64,000 bases of DNA from assembly GCA_903772945.1 (NCBI GenBank), contig CAICTM010000176.1, positions 35,250-99,249 on the forward strand, written 5' to 3'. Below are positions 11,123 through 22,150 of the stretch, in pieces (position 1 is the stretch's first letter; every line of letters starts with the position of its first letter). A model generated the notes under the pieces. That model was not told the origin of the DNA and ran no database searches. It saw nothing but the letters and a program-made list of their open reading frames with translations. Origin of the DNA: Seminavis robusta. Lineage: Eukaryota > Bacillariophyta > Bacillariophyceae > Naviculales > Naviculaceae. Both the position numbers and the translations under genes were made by a program.

Positions 11123-12164
11123 GGTAGTTTCTTATTCTGTTTGGGTTGGTTTTCTCGTATTGGTTGGCTGGATGGCTTTGATTGATTTGTTGTGAGGATG
11201 GTTTTGTGTTTTGTGAGAAAGAGTGTCCAAGTTTGGTTGGATTCATGTTGTTCCATTCATCGAGTTTTCATTCGCACCGAATCTTGTGGCGGTGTTTGAA
11301 GCGTGAAGGGCAGAGGGCAGCGCCTTGCGAAGTCTTGGACAGGTTGAATCCCGTTTGTTGGCTTAATTATAAGGACATTCTGCTTCTTCAAGTTTCCGTG
11401 ATGATGCGTAATTACATAACATTGATAGCTCATTGACGATGGGCAATGCGTTTGAGCTGACATCCTTGGCCCCACCGGTAATTATTGCTTCCATTGAAGC
11501 ACAATCGGCAATTATGTACAGCAGTTTACAGCGCTGGTAATGTTGTGGGATCTATTCTTTTATTTAACAAGAGACCTTCTAATTGGAAACGCTACCAGTA
11601 AGTGACTCCATACTGTGGGACGTGGGACCTCTGCCAAAAGCTCTGAATGACGCTCGCCTACAAGTACATGATACGGATAGCTCATCTATGTAGAGCAGCA
11701 CCATGGCAAGCAGCAGCACGGGATGCTTCCAAAGCCTATCCTCATCTTTCATCTTTCATCTTTCATCACCTCTCTGTGGCACAGCAAACAAAGAAATGGT
11801 GGTACCTGGCAGCTTGGTAAAAGCAGATTGCTGCCTTGCTGCCAACAAGAAGTGGTAGTACTTCTTGGAGGTTGGAGGCGACCATTTGTCTGCCTCAAAG
11901 CTCATTTCACCTGGAGGTGCTGGTTTCTGTAATTTACGGTAGTCTCATTTCCATAAAACTTATGGGCTATGCACCGTTGAAATCGTCAATTGGCAACAGC
12001 AAGGTTAAAACCAGCAAGCTAGCTACGTGGCTAGAGCTATTCGAGTTCAACTGTGGAGCTTAATAAGTACATTTATGAATATAGAATATTTGGTTGCTTT
12101 TGTTTAACCGATTGTCGCGGAAGGGAGGGAAAGGGAGGAAGACATCCCTCGCAAAAAGAGTTCT
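11123..12164. other. Intergenic between DEP paralogues
   Basis: The 5' flank of copy 1 (about 11180-11440) resembles the 5' flank of copy 2 (about 13190-13440), for example GGTTTTGTG runs and the ACCGTTTGTTG/CCCGTTTGTTG block. The part near 11990-12105 resembles the 3' flank of copy 1. A small repeat CATCTTTCATCTTTCATC lies near 11745. No gene is seen. Confidence 0.5.
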
Positions 12165-13154
12165 CTAAGCGGTGCTGGGTACCATGGCCTTTCTTTGTGC
12201 GTGATACGCACTCACTCCATTTCGGACATTGCTTACTCGATCCTTGAAATAGGCCTTGTCTTTGATCAGCTTCGGGGAACCAGTGCTAGAGGTACTTGCA
12301 GTCCTCGATGACTCATCGGTGCTGCTGATGACACTGTTCCTCTTCTTGGGTCTGGTGGGGGTTGATGTCGAAGAAGAAGACGACGAAGAAGAAGAGTCAG
12401 TTTTGCGGGGCTTGCGGGAGGAGCGTTTCTTGGGCTCGGGGTTTCGTTGATCGGAAGGGACGAGCTGATAGATCTGGCAGTCGTCCTGGAACTCGTGCTT
12501 ATCAGTCGACTTGGTCTTTTTGAATGTGCGGCAAAAGTTGACACGCTCAATCAACTTGTTCATCACGTACACAGCTTCACCACGAGATCGGACCAACTTG
12601 TGGTCCATCCAACAGTCCACGGCCTCTTTGGCCACAAAGCAATTCTTGTGGACTGTTGTCATCATCATTGTGAGTGCCCCCCGTTGACGTTGAGCCTTGA
12701 GATCCAAGTGTGCTTCCAAGAACTTTGCCTTGTCCCACAAACTGGGGTACTTCTTCTTCATCTTGTAGACTTGCACTGGAAGGTTGTGGTGGAATTGGTA
12801 CAAGTCCTTGTTGTTGTCTTGCAAGATCTTAATCTTTGCATCCTTCTCCTTTTTGTTGTTGTTCAAGTTGTCAACGTGGGAAAAGAACTGGAACTCGGTC
12901 TCGATCTTGCGACCAACTTGAAAAGCTTGATCGCGTGTCACGGGAGTGTTGTTGTCCTGCCTTTGGAGGATCTCCCTCAACACAATGACCACATCACTTC
13001 CATAAAACGATCTGGGAACTTGGCGTAACATGTGAAAATGTTCATGAACGAGACTGGCGGCATACAGCTTCTCTTCCATTGTTTCAGCCAGGACCTCCAA
13101 GCGAATGAGTTCATTCCTTTTCTCTGATGTCTTGGTAGTAGAAGTAATAGTCAT
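12165..13154 (-). CDS. Two-DEP-domain protein, copy 2
   Basis: A single-exon ORF of 329 aa with an ATG at 13154, co-linear with copy 1 along its whole length. The first DEP-like block reads VPRSFYGSDVVIVLREILQR and TRDQAFQVGRKIETEFQFFS. The second reads NCFVAKEAVDCWMDHKLVRS and GEAVYVMNKLIERVNFCRTF. The tail YFKDRVSNVRNGVSAYHAQR is almost identical to copy 1. The differences sit in low-complexity spacers: the Lys-rich loop is shorter, and a Ser run (about 250-265) with STSTPTRPKKR replaces the short copy-1 spacer. Conservation of both domains with drift confined to spacers suggests both copies are functional. A role in membrane-linked signalling is inferred only from the DEP fold. Confidence 0.72.
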   Translation of the reverse strand: MTITSTTKTSEKRNELIRLEVLAETMEEKLYAASLVHEHFHMLRQVPRSFYGSDVVIVLREILQRQDNNTPVTRDQAFQVGRKIETEFQFFSHVDNLNNNKKEKDAKIKILQDNNKDLYQFHHNLPVQVYKMKKKYPSLWDKAKFLEAHLDLKAQRQRGALTMMMTTVHKNCFVAKEAVDCWMDHKLVRSRGEAVYVMNKLIERVNFCRTFKKTKSTDKHEFQDDCQIYQLVPSDQRNPEPKKRSSRKPRKTDSSSSSSSSSTSTPTRPKKRNSVISSTDESSRTASTSSTGSPKLIKDKAYFKDRVSNVRNGVSAYHAQRKAMVPSTA

Positions 13155-15190
13155 GGTATTGGGTTGGTGTTTGGGTTGTTGCTTTCTCTTGGTTGGCTTT
13201 GATTGTTTTGTGAATTTGGTTTTGTGAGAGAGATTGATCGTTCTAAAGTTTGGCTGGTTCGATGGGTGCCGTACTCGAGTGTCTGGTTGCGGTTTGGGAA
13301 GTGTTCGTCAACAGGGTGCCCATGCCAAGATCCAATCTCGCGCAGGTTGAATACCGTTTGTTGAGCCTAGAAAAGCCTCGAGACATTCATGCTGTTTCCT
13401 CGCTTCTTCGAGTTTCTTTTGGATGTGAGAAGATGACATAAAGGTGGTTTACTACTCTTTTGAATTCTGTAAATATTTGGGTCGTTGGGCCTAGTCTAGC
13501 TTTAGTGAGAGCAGCTGTGAGAGCTATGACATGAGTACGAGCTAGCTACTGGTGGTAGCTAGTAGTAAACGGCACACTAGTCTATTACATGTAGCTCACT
13601 GATAAGCTGATAAGGCAATATCCCATTTTTTACACAACAGCTTTAGCCACGCACACACAACACAGTCACTCAGTCACAGCATCGCTCTGTCAAAGCAGAA
13701 ACCCAGATACCGTATTCAACTCACAGATCACCAGGTCGCCAGATCTCAAACGACAAAGGTTTAGGGATTGTATTAAAGAGCTACTCTAGTATACAGTAGT
13801 ATTGAAAGAGCCCTGAAGAAGCTCGAAAGAGCATGGAAAGTTGAGGATTGATTGAATATGGCCTTCTGAAGAGAAACGGTACCAAACAAGCTAGCAAATC
13901 TTACTAGTAAAACTAAACAGCTATCTAAACAGTTGGGTACCGGTAGCTTCGGATTTCGGATTCTACCCTTGAATCTATCTCTAGAGTAGAGAGATACGGT
14001 AGAGCATTGGTACATTGCTAGTAGCTAGTAGCTAGTACTAAATGAGGCAAAGGCGGTGCCGAGTTCTGAGTTCTGAGTTTAGATCATGGCATCCGTATGA
14101 CAGCAATATTTTCTCTTCCGTTCCAGCCAATAGGTTGCTCTTAGGCTTTAATAAAAGAAGATACTAGGCGTCGTTTCACACCCAGGATACCGGTACCGCA
14201 TTTTGATCAACTAGACTAGCTACTACGATAGTTGCGAGAATTCGCGAACTGTAGCTCCCCTTTCCGTTTTTCGGTCATTGAGGAGCAGTGCCTTGCATTG
14301 AGGGCCAGCCATGATGGAAGTTCGGGTTGGTTTCAAGTTTGCAATTTATTGTTTGTCTTGCCAGCAGCCAGCAGCTGACTTTGGACTTGGTGATGGGACA
14401 GGTTTGCTGATGCTGGTCGGAGAGCCTACTAGCTAGGAGTTGGTATCCATTCGATTCGGGGGCCTCAAACAGGAACTGGGGCCACCCCATTGCTGCTTGG
14501 GTAAAGCACCTGGTTCTGCCAATTTTGACAATCGGTACCGGTACAGGAAGCCCTTATCTATCGCGGGCAACCTTGCAACTTTGTGGCCGCTTTTTCTTGG
14601 AGGATGAAAGGAAGTGCAAAACCGGAGCAGCAGTCTGCAAACCCAACAAACTCATCAGAAACTAGACTATAATTTGTTTCGGGCTTGGTGTTTCCATCCA
14701 TTCTTTGGACACACTTCTAAAGAAAGAAGCAGTTATCCTTAACCCTTGCTTCCATCCTCATTTGTTTAGCCTTAGCGCTAGTATGCGGAACGTATCTTTG
14801 TCTCAAACAGACGAATTCCTTCCTCCAACCACCACACATCAACCACCTCCAACCTTTCATCAGCCCAGAGCTTCCACGGGTCCATTTATGTATATTTGCC
14901 ACACTATTACCTGTTGTTGTCGCTAAAGGAGAAAGGAGAACACGTCTCTGGAACAGTGTCAAGCAGCTGCAGCAGCAGAGGTTCCAGAAAAGGGCATTTT
15001 TGGAAGACCAGCAGAACAGAATCACCGAGGGCTTATCGTACCGTATGGTTCATTCATTCAGAATTAGCAACACAAGAAGATAGAGTGCGACAGTAAGATA
15101 CCAGGGGAGGATTCTTTCCGTGGCTGACCGATTTTATAACGGAGGGTACCAGATACCAGATAAGACCAAGATTCGATTTTACATTGAACC
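13155..15190. other. Intergenic 2 kb, no gene seen
   Basis: There is no convincing coding region. It is rich in CTAGCTA-type and ACCGGTA-type short palindromes (13530-13580, 14010-14040, 14190, 14535). A tandem GAGTTCTGAGTTCTGAGTTT occurs near 14060. A pyrimidine- and CCA-rich stretch at 14815-14870 leads toward the gene at 15191. Confidence 0.5.
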
Positions 15191-18100
15191 ATGGCGTTTC
15201 GGGGCAGCACGTACTACTGTGTGGTCATCCTGATTTTGTGGGTGTCATCAACTTGTGAATCCTGCCATGGCACTGCTGCATTCTGGAAACGAAATCAACT
15301 GCCAAGAAAAATCGTGTCTTATGGGGGGACTGTCAATCGTCTGTGGTGGTGGAAGCAGACGAGATCTGCAAAGTTGGACTTGACGAAATATTACCTGGAA
15401 TGTAGAGGGGGAAGCGATTTTAGTGACTGTTCTTCTTCTGATGAGGAGGAAGAGGAAGGTGAATACAGTGAGAGCTCTGAAGAGGAGGAGGAAGACTTAC
15501 TGGAAGAAACTGAGCCTGCAGAAAGTGTGCCTCCTGAAATTATGGAATCAGAACAAAAACCAGATCCAGAAACCAAACAACTTGAAAATGACAATACGCT
15601 TCTTCCAGACCACACGACAAATAACAATAATCTGGAATCTCGCATATGGCATACATCCGACATGCTGCAAAATCTAGTTGCACGGTCCGCCGTCAAAAGC
15701 CCAGAATCCGTCAGCCATCGAGAGCTTATTACCAAACGCGCCAATGATTACTTGGACGATCTCATGACGAAACGAAGAGAGCAGCAGCAAGTCAACAACA
15801 ACAGTAATAATGGAAAGCAACAACAACAACCTCCCAAACTTCCTCATCCCAAAAAGGTCTTGCATTATTTGGCTCCCAAAATTCCCGCCATCAAACACAG
15901 TCCCGATGTCAACTTGAAAATTGTCACGGCACGATCCGACATTGATTCCGGTGTGGCGGCCTGTTTGATTGGGACGTTGGCACGAGTGTGTGAAGTCTAC
16001 GATCGACAAGTGTTATTGCAGAACCGCAAGCTAGTAGTAGTCAGCGAAAGCAGCAAGCAACAACATAATTCAAAGGCGCCGTCCGTGTCGGCGTCGGTGG
16101 ATTTGGTCAAAGATCGACGCTTTGAGCAAGTCGTAGAATGTCTCCTTTGTGGTGTCGATGTCAAGAAGCGAAAACGAGAGAATCTGACGCACTTTTTGGA
16201 TGCCAAGAAGAAACGGCAAGAAGAAGATGACGTCGTCGAGCAGGACATTGTAGAAGACATTATAGAGGGAAGTGGTGAACAAGTCACTGTGCGAGAGGGA
16301 TTGAGCATCCGTGACGCCTGCCGAGCGGCGTGGGGTCTGGCCATTTTGGGAGCTCATCATCGTGAAAGACTGGGAGGAACTAAGGTTACGGATCTATTAA
16401 TGGCACTGAGCTTGAGAATACGAGAGCTGTTGCTGTCCCGATTGCAAATGTTCTTGCAGGGCGATCTGATGGAAGATCTCATTATTAAAAACACGGACGA
16501 TGCCAACTGGAAACCTCCGTCACCCGAACAGAGAGTCGACGAAATGGCGGAAGAACTGGCCGAAGACTCGGCCGCTGCCATGTGGGCGTTTGCATGTGTA
16601 CGAGCTTGCACGGGGATGAGAAGTGCTCCTCTCTTTGAAACATGTTGTGCCATTCTGTGTCAGGATCCAGTGGACATGAGAAAGCGAGCACAAGCCAAGA
16701 ATGAAGATGCTAGCGTCAACGATCTTTTAAGCCGACTTGCCCACTCGGAGGCCAAAATACTGTTGGAGGAAGAAACGAACAATTCAACTCAATCCCAATC
16801 CGAAACACCCAAATCAACGGGAAAGACAACAACGGTCTCTGAAAATAAGGACGCACTGATTGACTGGCTGTCGCCCAATGAACTCACGGATGTCTTGTGG
16901 GCTTTGGCGCTGCACGGTCATTCGGACGGCAGTGTGCGCGAGGACACTGTTCTATCCGAGAATGCGGGGACATTGAAAGATATTGCATTTGATAGACTGA
17001 TGGTTTTCCTTCGAAAGGACTGCGCGCTCGTGGCATTGCGAAATGAGCAGCGTAAGCAGGATGAGCAGCGTAAGCAGGCTGAAGAGAGCCGCGTGGAAAC
17101 CGAAATCAACTTGAACCTTTCGACGGAAGAGGTCGTTACCAACGAAGGAGAAACAGTCACCGTCCAAGTGGTAGATGCAGCAGCTCTCTTGGCGTCTGAA
17201 AAGGCTGCGCTTGTCGCGGCCGCTGATAGTGCCGGGGCTCCACCATCGATGAATGTAGACAATGACGATGAAGTTGCAGCTGCGTACGAGGCCATCGTCA
17301 GTCAATCTTCACAGGAGCTTGCTGTCAAAGCCAAAGAAACAGCGTCGGCCCCGCAGGATGTACTCCTTGCAGAAGACACAATAGAGGCAGGTGGACTCAA
17401 CGATGATGGGACGACTGGTAACGGCAACAGCGAGGAATCCACTGCGGCTGTAACAGATCGTCTCTACTTTTCTGCGCACGATTTGTGTTCGCTTGCATGG
17501 GCTGTGACAGAGCTCAGAGACTCGTTGCGCTTTCAAATCGTCGATTTGGTCATAAATATCTTCCTGGGGCTCGGAGAAGAGTCCTTTGATGACCTAAGTG
17601 GAGCCGACTTGTCCAATCTGGCGTGGGCTTGTGCCAGACATACAAATGATGCTAGACCCTGGTCAAGTGAAAAAGAAAACCCCGGCTGCTTGCAGTTGGG
17701 AATCTGGGTTGTAAGGCGGGCGTTGATTGCGTCCGGTGGGCATGATGGGGGGCACGATCTAGCTCAGCCAATCCACATGCTTGACCCATTCCAGCCACCC
17801 GAGTTGAGTAGACTCATGTGGGCAGTTGCCAGCCTGGTGGCAACGTTTGCTGACAGAAACGACCACTTCCCCGATATTGAAGACCTGGCAATGCACGCTC
17901 TTATTTCGGCAGGAAGCAACCTATCAATGTTCTCCCCAGAAGACTTGGTAAGAATATTCTGGGCTTTTCTGGAAGTTTGCGACATGGACGAGACGTTGTC
18001 ACAGCCTGGAGTGGCAGATGCCCTCGGCAAAGTGTTTTCTACGATTGAATCTTCTATCATTCGATGGGAACGGGGACACCTCAGCCAAAAGGTGGAAGAC

Positions 18101-19889
18101 GACGCTGAGGAAGATACGCGAGGTGGTTTTGACCGGCTCACTTCGCTCTTTCTGAGGCCGAGCCTGTCACAGAAAATGTTGGACGAGCTGATTGAAGAAT
18201 ACAATGACATTGAAGAAGAGGAAGGAAAAGTGGTCACTATGCTTGCTGACGGCAAGAAGCGACTGCCGAGATTGCGGGATCTTGGCATTGACCCTGCCAC
18301 CCTAACAAAGGCTGCTGGTAGCTTTGCAAGACTTACCGTGTCACACTCGAACATGCGAGGCAGCCCAATTCTTACTCGGGTCACTTTGAAGCTGTTGACA
18401 TCGAAGAATGGTCGGTTGCTACAGGAGTTTTCAATGTGCAACCTTATCAGAGCGTGCGAAGCTGCGGCAATAAATGAGGCTGTTGGACGCGGCGAAGATT
18501 TGGTCGTCGGACAGTTTGCACGTCGATTCCTGCAACTGCTGAACGAGGCAAATGACGCATCAGAAGGGGCCACTGATAGTAAGGCTACGTCGGACCTGAA
18601 GCTCTCGTCGGCATCGCCCGAGGAAATTGCCACTCTGCTTTGGTCTCTGGGTGAATTGGGAGCCAGGCATTTTGTGTCTGACAAAGACAAACAGTCAGCA
18701 TATCGGAAACTACGCCTCGTAGTGGAAAGCCCCCTGCTAACTGATGATCAGATACAGTGTTTCTCCACAACTTCAGCTCTTCAAGCGGTGAGTTTCGAGT
18801 CCGCGGGTTGAGATACCCTGCCGTTTGTGTCTTCGATCCCTGACCTTCTCTGCTTTCGTCATGTAGCTTCGTGGCTTGGTAACGCTAAACGCCATGCGCA
18901 GCGACAAACTCAGCCTCCTCAAAGTGTTGAAGTTGATTGAACCACAGTTGCCATCCATTCGGAATGAAAGAGACTTGTGCGAAGTGGCCGAGTCGCTTGC
19001 TGCGATAAGACGGGTGCTTGCCATGGAGGATCCTCCTCTTAGTCACGAAGACGAGGCTTTGAACGTTACCAAGAACGTCGAGGACGACGAAACTGTGGAC
19101 TTGAATGCGACAGTGACGGAAAACGTCAACGTTACTGACGATTGTAATGAAACGGACCACAGCAAAAATGCGACGATGACTGTCACTCCGTCTGATTCCG
19201 AATTGTTACAGGAAACCAGTTCCAGGATGCTCTCGACTGTTGCCAGATACGCCGCCGAACGCGTGACCAACCTCAGAGCGGGTAGTCTTTGTCGTCTCCT
19301 GGTTGTGTATTCCTTGCTACCGTTCCAAGCGGACGACTTTATCAACGCTTGCGAGTTGGAGGTAGCAAGACGTCAGGCCCTACTCGAAGAAGCATCTTCA
19401 GCCTCCAGCGTGGAAGATCTCTTGCGACAGGCAGCGCAACTAGCCGTGGCGGCCAACGCGACACTGTTAGGTTTGAAAACTTATGGAGAGGATGATGCCG
19501 ATGGCAGTTCCCCCGTCGCTGCGCTCAAGAAGGGGATCATGTCACTGTTTTCTTCATCATCATCATCACCGGACGAGGACGAAGATTCCAAACAGGAGAT
19601 GGCTTCAAATGAAGCCATAGTGCAAAGATTCACTAATGAAGTCGGGAGCCTCTTTCAGCGAGTGACTGCTGTGGACACATGCATGGAGCAGATTGGGATC
19701 GCTTCCAATGTACATACTGACACTGCCTTGCAAAAAATCATGGAAGGAGCCAATTTTGAACTCGGACGATGCCATGAACTGATTGACAACTATCGACGAA
19801 TAGAATTCAGCACGGGAAGACGGAAGAGTCGGTACGATTACGACCGGGACATTGGCAAACGATTACTGAGTCGTCTGATTCCGCGATAG
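15191..19889 (+). CDS. Long helical-repeat (OPR/HPR/FASTK-like) protein, probably plastid-targeted
   Basis: I read CDS join(15191..18787, 18867..19889), 1539 aa. The 79-nt phase-0 intron runs GTGAGT...TGTAG and joins ALQA to LRGLVTLNAM. The N-terminus has a hydrophobic signal-like stretch (YCVVILILWVSSTCESCHGTA) followed by AAFWKRNQLPRK. A Phe right after a predicted AxA cleavage, followed by basic residues, is the diatom bipartite plastid-targeting pattern (ASAFAP-like). An acidic region spans about 75-130. Helical repeats follow with a recurrent L-x-x-L-x-W-A-x-A core: RDACRAAWGLAILGA (~375), DSAAAMWAFACVRA (~455), NELTDVLWALALHG (~560), HDLCSLAWAVTEL (~760), ADLSNLAWACARH (~803), PELSRLMWAVASL (~868), EDLVRIFWAFLEV (~917) and EEIATLLWSLGELGA (~1143). 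This core is typical of octo/heptatricopeptide and FASTK-like proteins that bind organellar RNA. No RAP domain is recognised at the C-terminus. The organellar RNA role is inference. Confidence 0.72.
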
Positions 19890-20559
19890 CTAGCCGGGAA
19901 GCTTTCAGTATGCACATAAATGATCCTTGTAGATTATGGTATTAATAGGCAACTTGGCTCTACAAGACATTGTACCGGTAGGTCTGCTGGATGCTGACCC
20001 TGACCGTCCGGGGACTCTTCTAAGCAAGCTTCCATCAGAGCCAACATCGTATTTTTTGTGGATCCACGGTTTCTGGTCTACGGTCTACGGTCTACCGGTA
20101 CGGTACCATCCGGTAATGTATCGGTACGCTTGGCAGCGGCAGCTGGCAGTACATTTCCCAGGCATTGTACATGTACCAGTATCATGTAAAAGCTGCATAG
20201 GAACTCGCAGATGTTCGTGGGACTAAAATGACAAAGGTTTCTAACTCCTCTTGCTCTCCAGACTTACAAAAGGGGAGAAAATCAATTAATCAAATCTGGC
20301 CAATGGCTAGACATAATCAGGTACTAATGGAGGAGAACGAGAGCCCCTGAAACGCACGCGGTTGTATTATACGTATAACATTTTTACTATGTATTCTACA
20401 GATCATACGTATTACACATATAACATTTTTAATATGTATTAGACAAGTCATACGTACAACACAGATAACACAAGTGGAACAATATTATACGTATTACATG
20501 TATTATGTGTTGTACGTGTTTTACGTATAATACATAGTGCCAGGTGTTTTGCCAGGTGT
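19890..20559. other. Intergenic with palindromes and an AT-rich tandem region
   Basis: The part near 20080-20130 is dense in ACCGGTA/GGTACC palindromes. The part from about 20365 to 20540 is an AT-rich region in which ATACGTAT, ATATAACATTTTTA and TATGTATT recur in both orientations. No gene is seen. Confidence 0.5.
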
Positions 20560-21736
20560 TTGGGAGGCAGAGAGGAAGATGCACTGTTGCAGGCCATAAT
20601 ACCTGACAGCTTATCAAGTAAAATGGACTCTTACCTATCTGAACTCTCTCATGTTGCTAGATACAATATCAATGATGAAGAATGGACTCCTGCTTCCATC
20701 ATTGTGAATGTAGCAACCTCACTAGCTGATGATACGCCAAAGGAGATAAACATTATGGATACTCTGGGTTCGATAATTATCGAATGGAGAAATCGACGGT
20801 GTATTGGCTACCTTCGATGTATCAATCTTGTGATCCGGCGCATATTAAAGAAGTTTGATGCCATACTTTGTACTTCTTGCAAGACTGCTGGATTCCGCAT
20901 CAAAAACAAGGGATTTGATAAGAGGCGGAATCACATTACCATATGTTGTCCAAGAGTCGTTTTTACAAACAAAGTCCCAAAAGGACAGCAACAAAACCAC
21001 CAGACTCAGCTTCCTGTTGAGGGGGAGGGTGTCAAATGTCCATTCTCTTCAATGTTCTATATAGCCAGGAACACAGACGATGGTATCTACCCAAGTTCCA
21101 GACAGGCAACAAGCTTCATCGTGGCCATGTACAACTAGAAGAGGCACAAGTAAAGTGTTAAGTACTCATCTTGCACAGAAGCCGTTACACTAGCGAAACA
21201 ATGCCTAAAGAACCACCTCTCTCGCCAAGTGTTGTTAAGACTTTACTTTATGAACGGACAGGCTCATCTCTAACTTCAAAACAAATCGAATCTCTAAGGA
21301 AGAGTTTGCATCAAGGAGTTGTCTTGTCTTTGGTGAAGCCAGACGGACCATCTCTCAAGTACCGCATCAGGAGGCGACAGCTGCAGACAGGCTACTTGCC
21401 CGATTGCAATCCGACCCAACAAAATCGTTCGTTGTCCTATTTGCCTCATATGACTCCGGCCTTCTTCGAATCAGACAATCACATAGGGGAGCCACACCTC
21501 AGAACATTGATCCTGAATCACTAACAGATGAATCGGACAGTGCTGAATCCTTTGCGAACAAAGTAAGAGACGCTCTATCCATCACAGGTTCTGGAATGAT
21601 TTTGCTTGCACTTGCCTGGACGGGTGAAAGTTCCCAGAGATTGTTCCAAATGAAGATGGTGCCGGATTGCCTGCTGGGGCTGCTGGAGAGGGAGCGGCTG
21701 CTGGAGCGGCTGCTGGAACTCTCCCAAGAGCCCTGA
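20560..21736 (+). pseudogene. Decayed MULE-like (FAR1-type) transposase
   Basis: Three reading frames carry consecutive pieces of one protein. The first runs to about 21074 and includes CTSCKTAGFRIKNKGFDKRR and KCPFSSMFYIARNT. The frame then shifts; RRWYLPKFQTGNKLHRGHVQ continues from 21075. This is the W-x-x-x....H-x-x-x-H zinc-type element of MULE/FAR1 transposases. That frame meets a TAA near 21157 and goes on with SPSVVKTLLYERTGSSLTSKQI. A second shift near 21365-21400 leads to RLLARLQSDPTKSFVVLFAS and GMILLALAWTGESSQRLFQM, which in MULE proteins lies just before the DDE catalytic core. The core itself is not visible, so the copy is both shifted and truncated. I see no terminal inverted repeats. 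Confidence 0.6.
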
Positions 21737-22150
21737 GACCTTCACAATTACCGGTGCAACGGAAGCCAAAAATGCAAAAGCACCCGGTGCCTGGACATCA
21801 GCATCGTGCACCAATACCGCATAGCGGCAGGCGCAATGGGCACCTCGATCAGCAGAGACCATCCACGAGCCAGCTCAGAAGAGAGCAACACCGATACCGA
21901 CACAGAGAGCAGAAGTACTAGACTAGCTAAGTTAGCTAGTCGGCGAGAGATACAATCGACGCATGGTCAAAAAGAAGATCAAGTGTCAGCGTGGCAGCAT
22001 CAGAGAGTTCGAAAAGGTGGTGCTCCTGCATTTTCGGGAGCTTCCAATTCAATTTCGCCAAACACAAGCTCCTCTCGGTGACCAATATATAACTTCCGCT
22101 ACCGGTAGCTAGGTTTGGTTGATTCAGTTGACCTTTCGTGTACAAAACCG
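21737..22150. other. Upstream region of GPCR paralogue 1
   Basis: No gene is seen. A TATATAAC stretch lies at about 22085-22092, roughly 60 bases before the ATG, and could be a TATA-like element. TACCGGTAGCTAGG follows near 22100. The 35 bases before the ATG resemble those of the paralogue at 32496. Confidence 0.35.

Noticed and set aside
10472-13028. Hydrophobic plus-strand ORFs of 169 and 193 codons opposite the DEP genes
   Set aside because: Both occur at the same place opposite paralogous exons and mirror their Lys/Glu-rich codons; this is shadow translation.
17764-18690. A 308-codon Ser-rich minus-strand ORF
   Set aside because: It is antisense to the helical-repeat gene and its Ser/Arg-rich composition is the usual shadow of acidic and Leu-rich codons.
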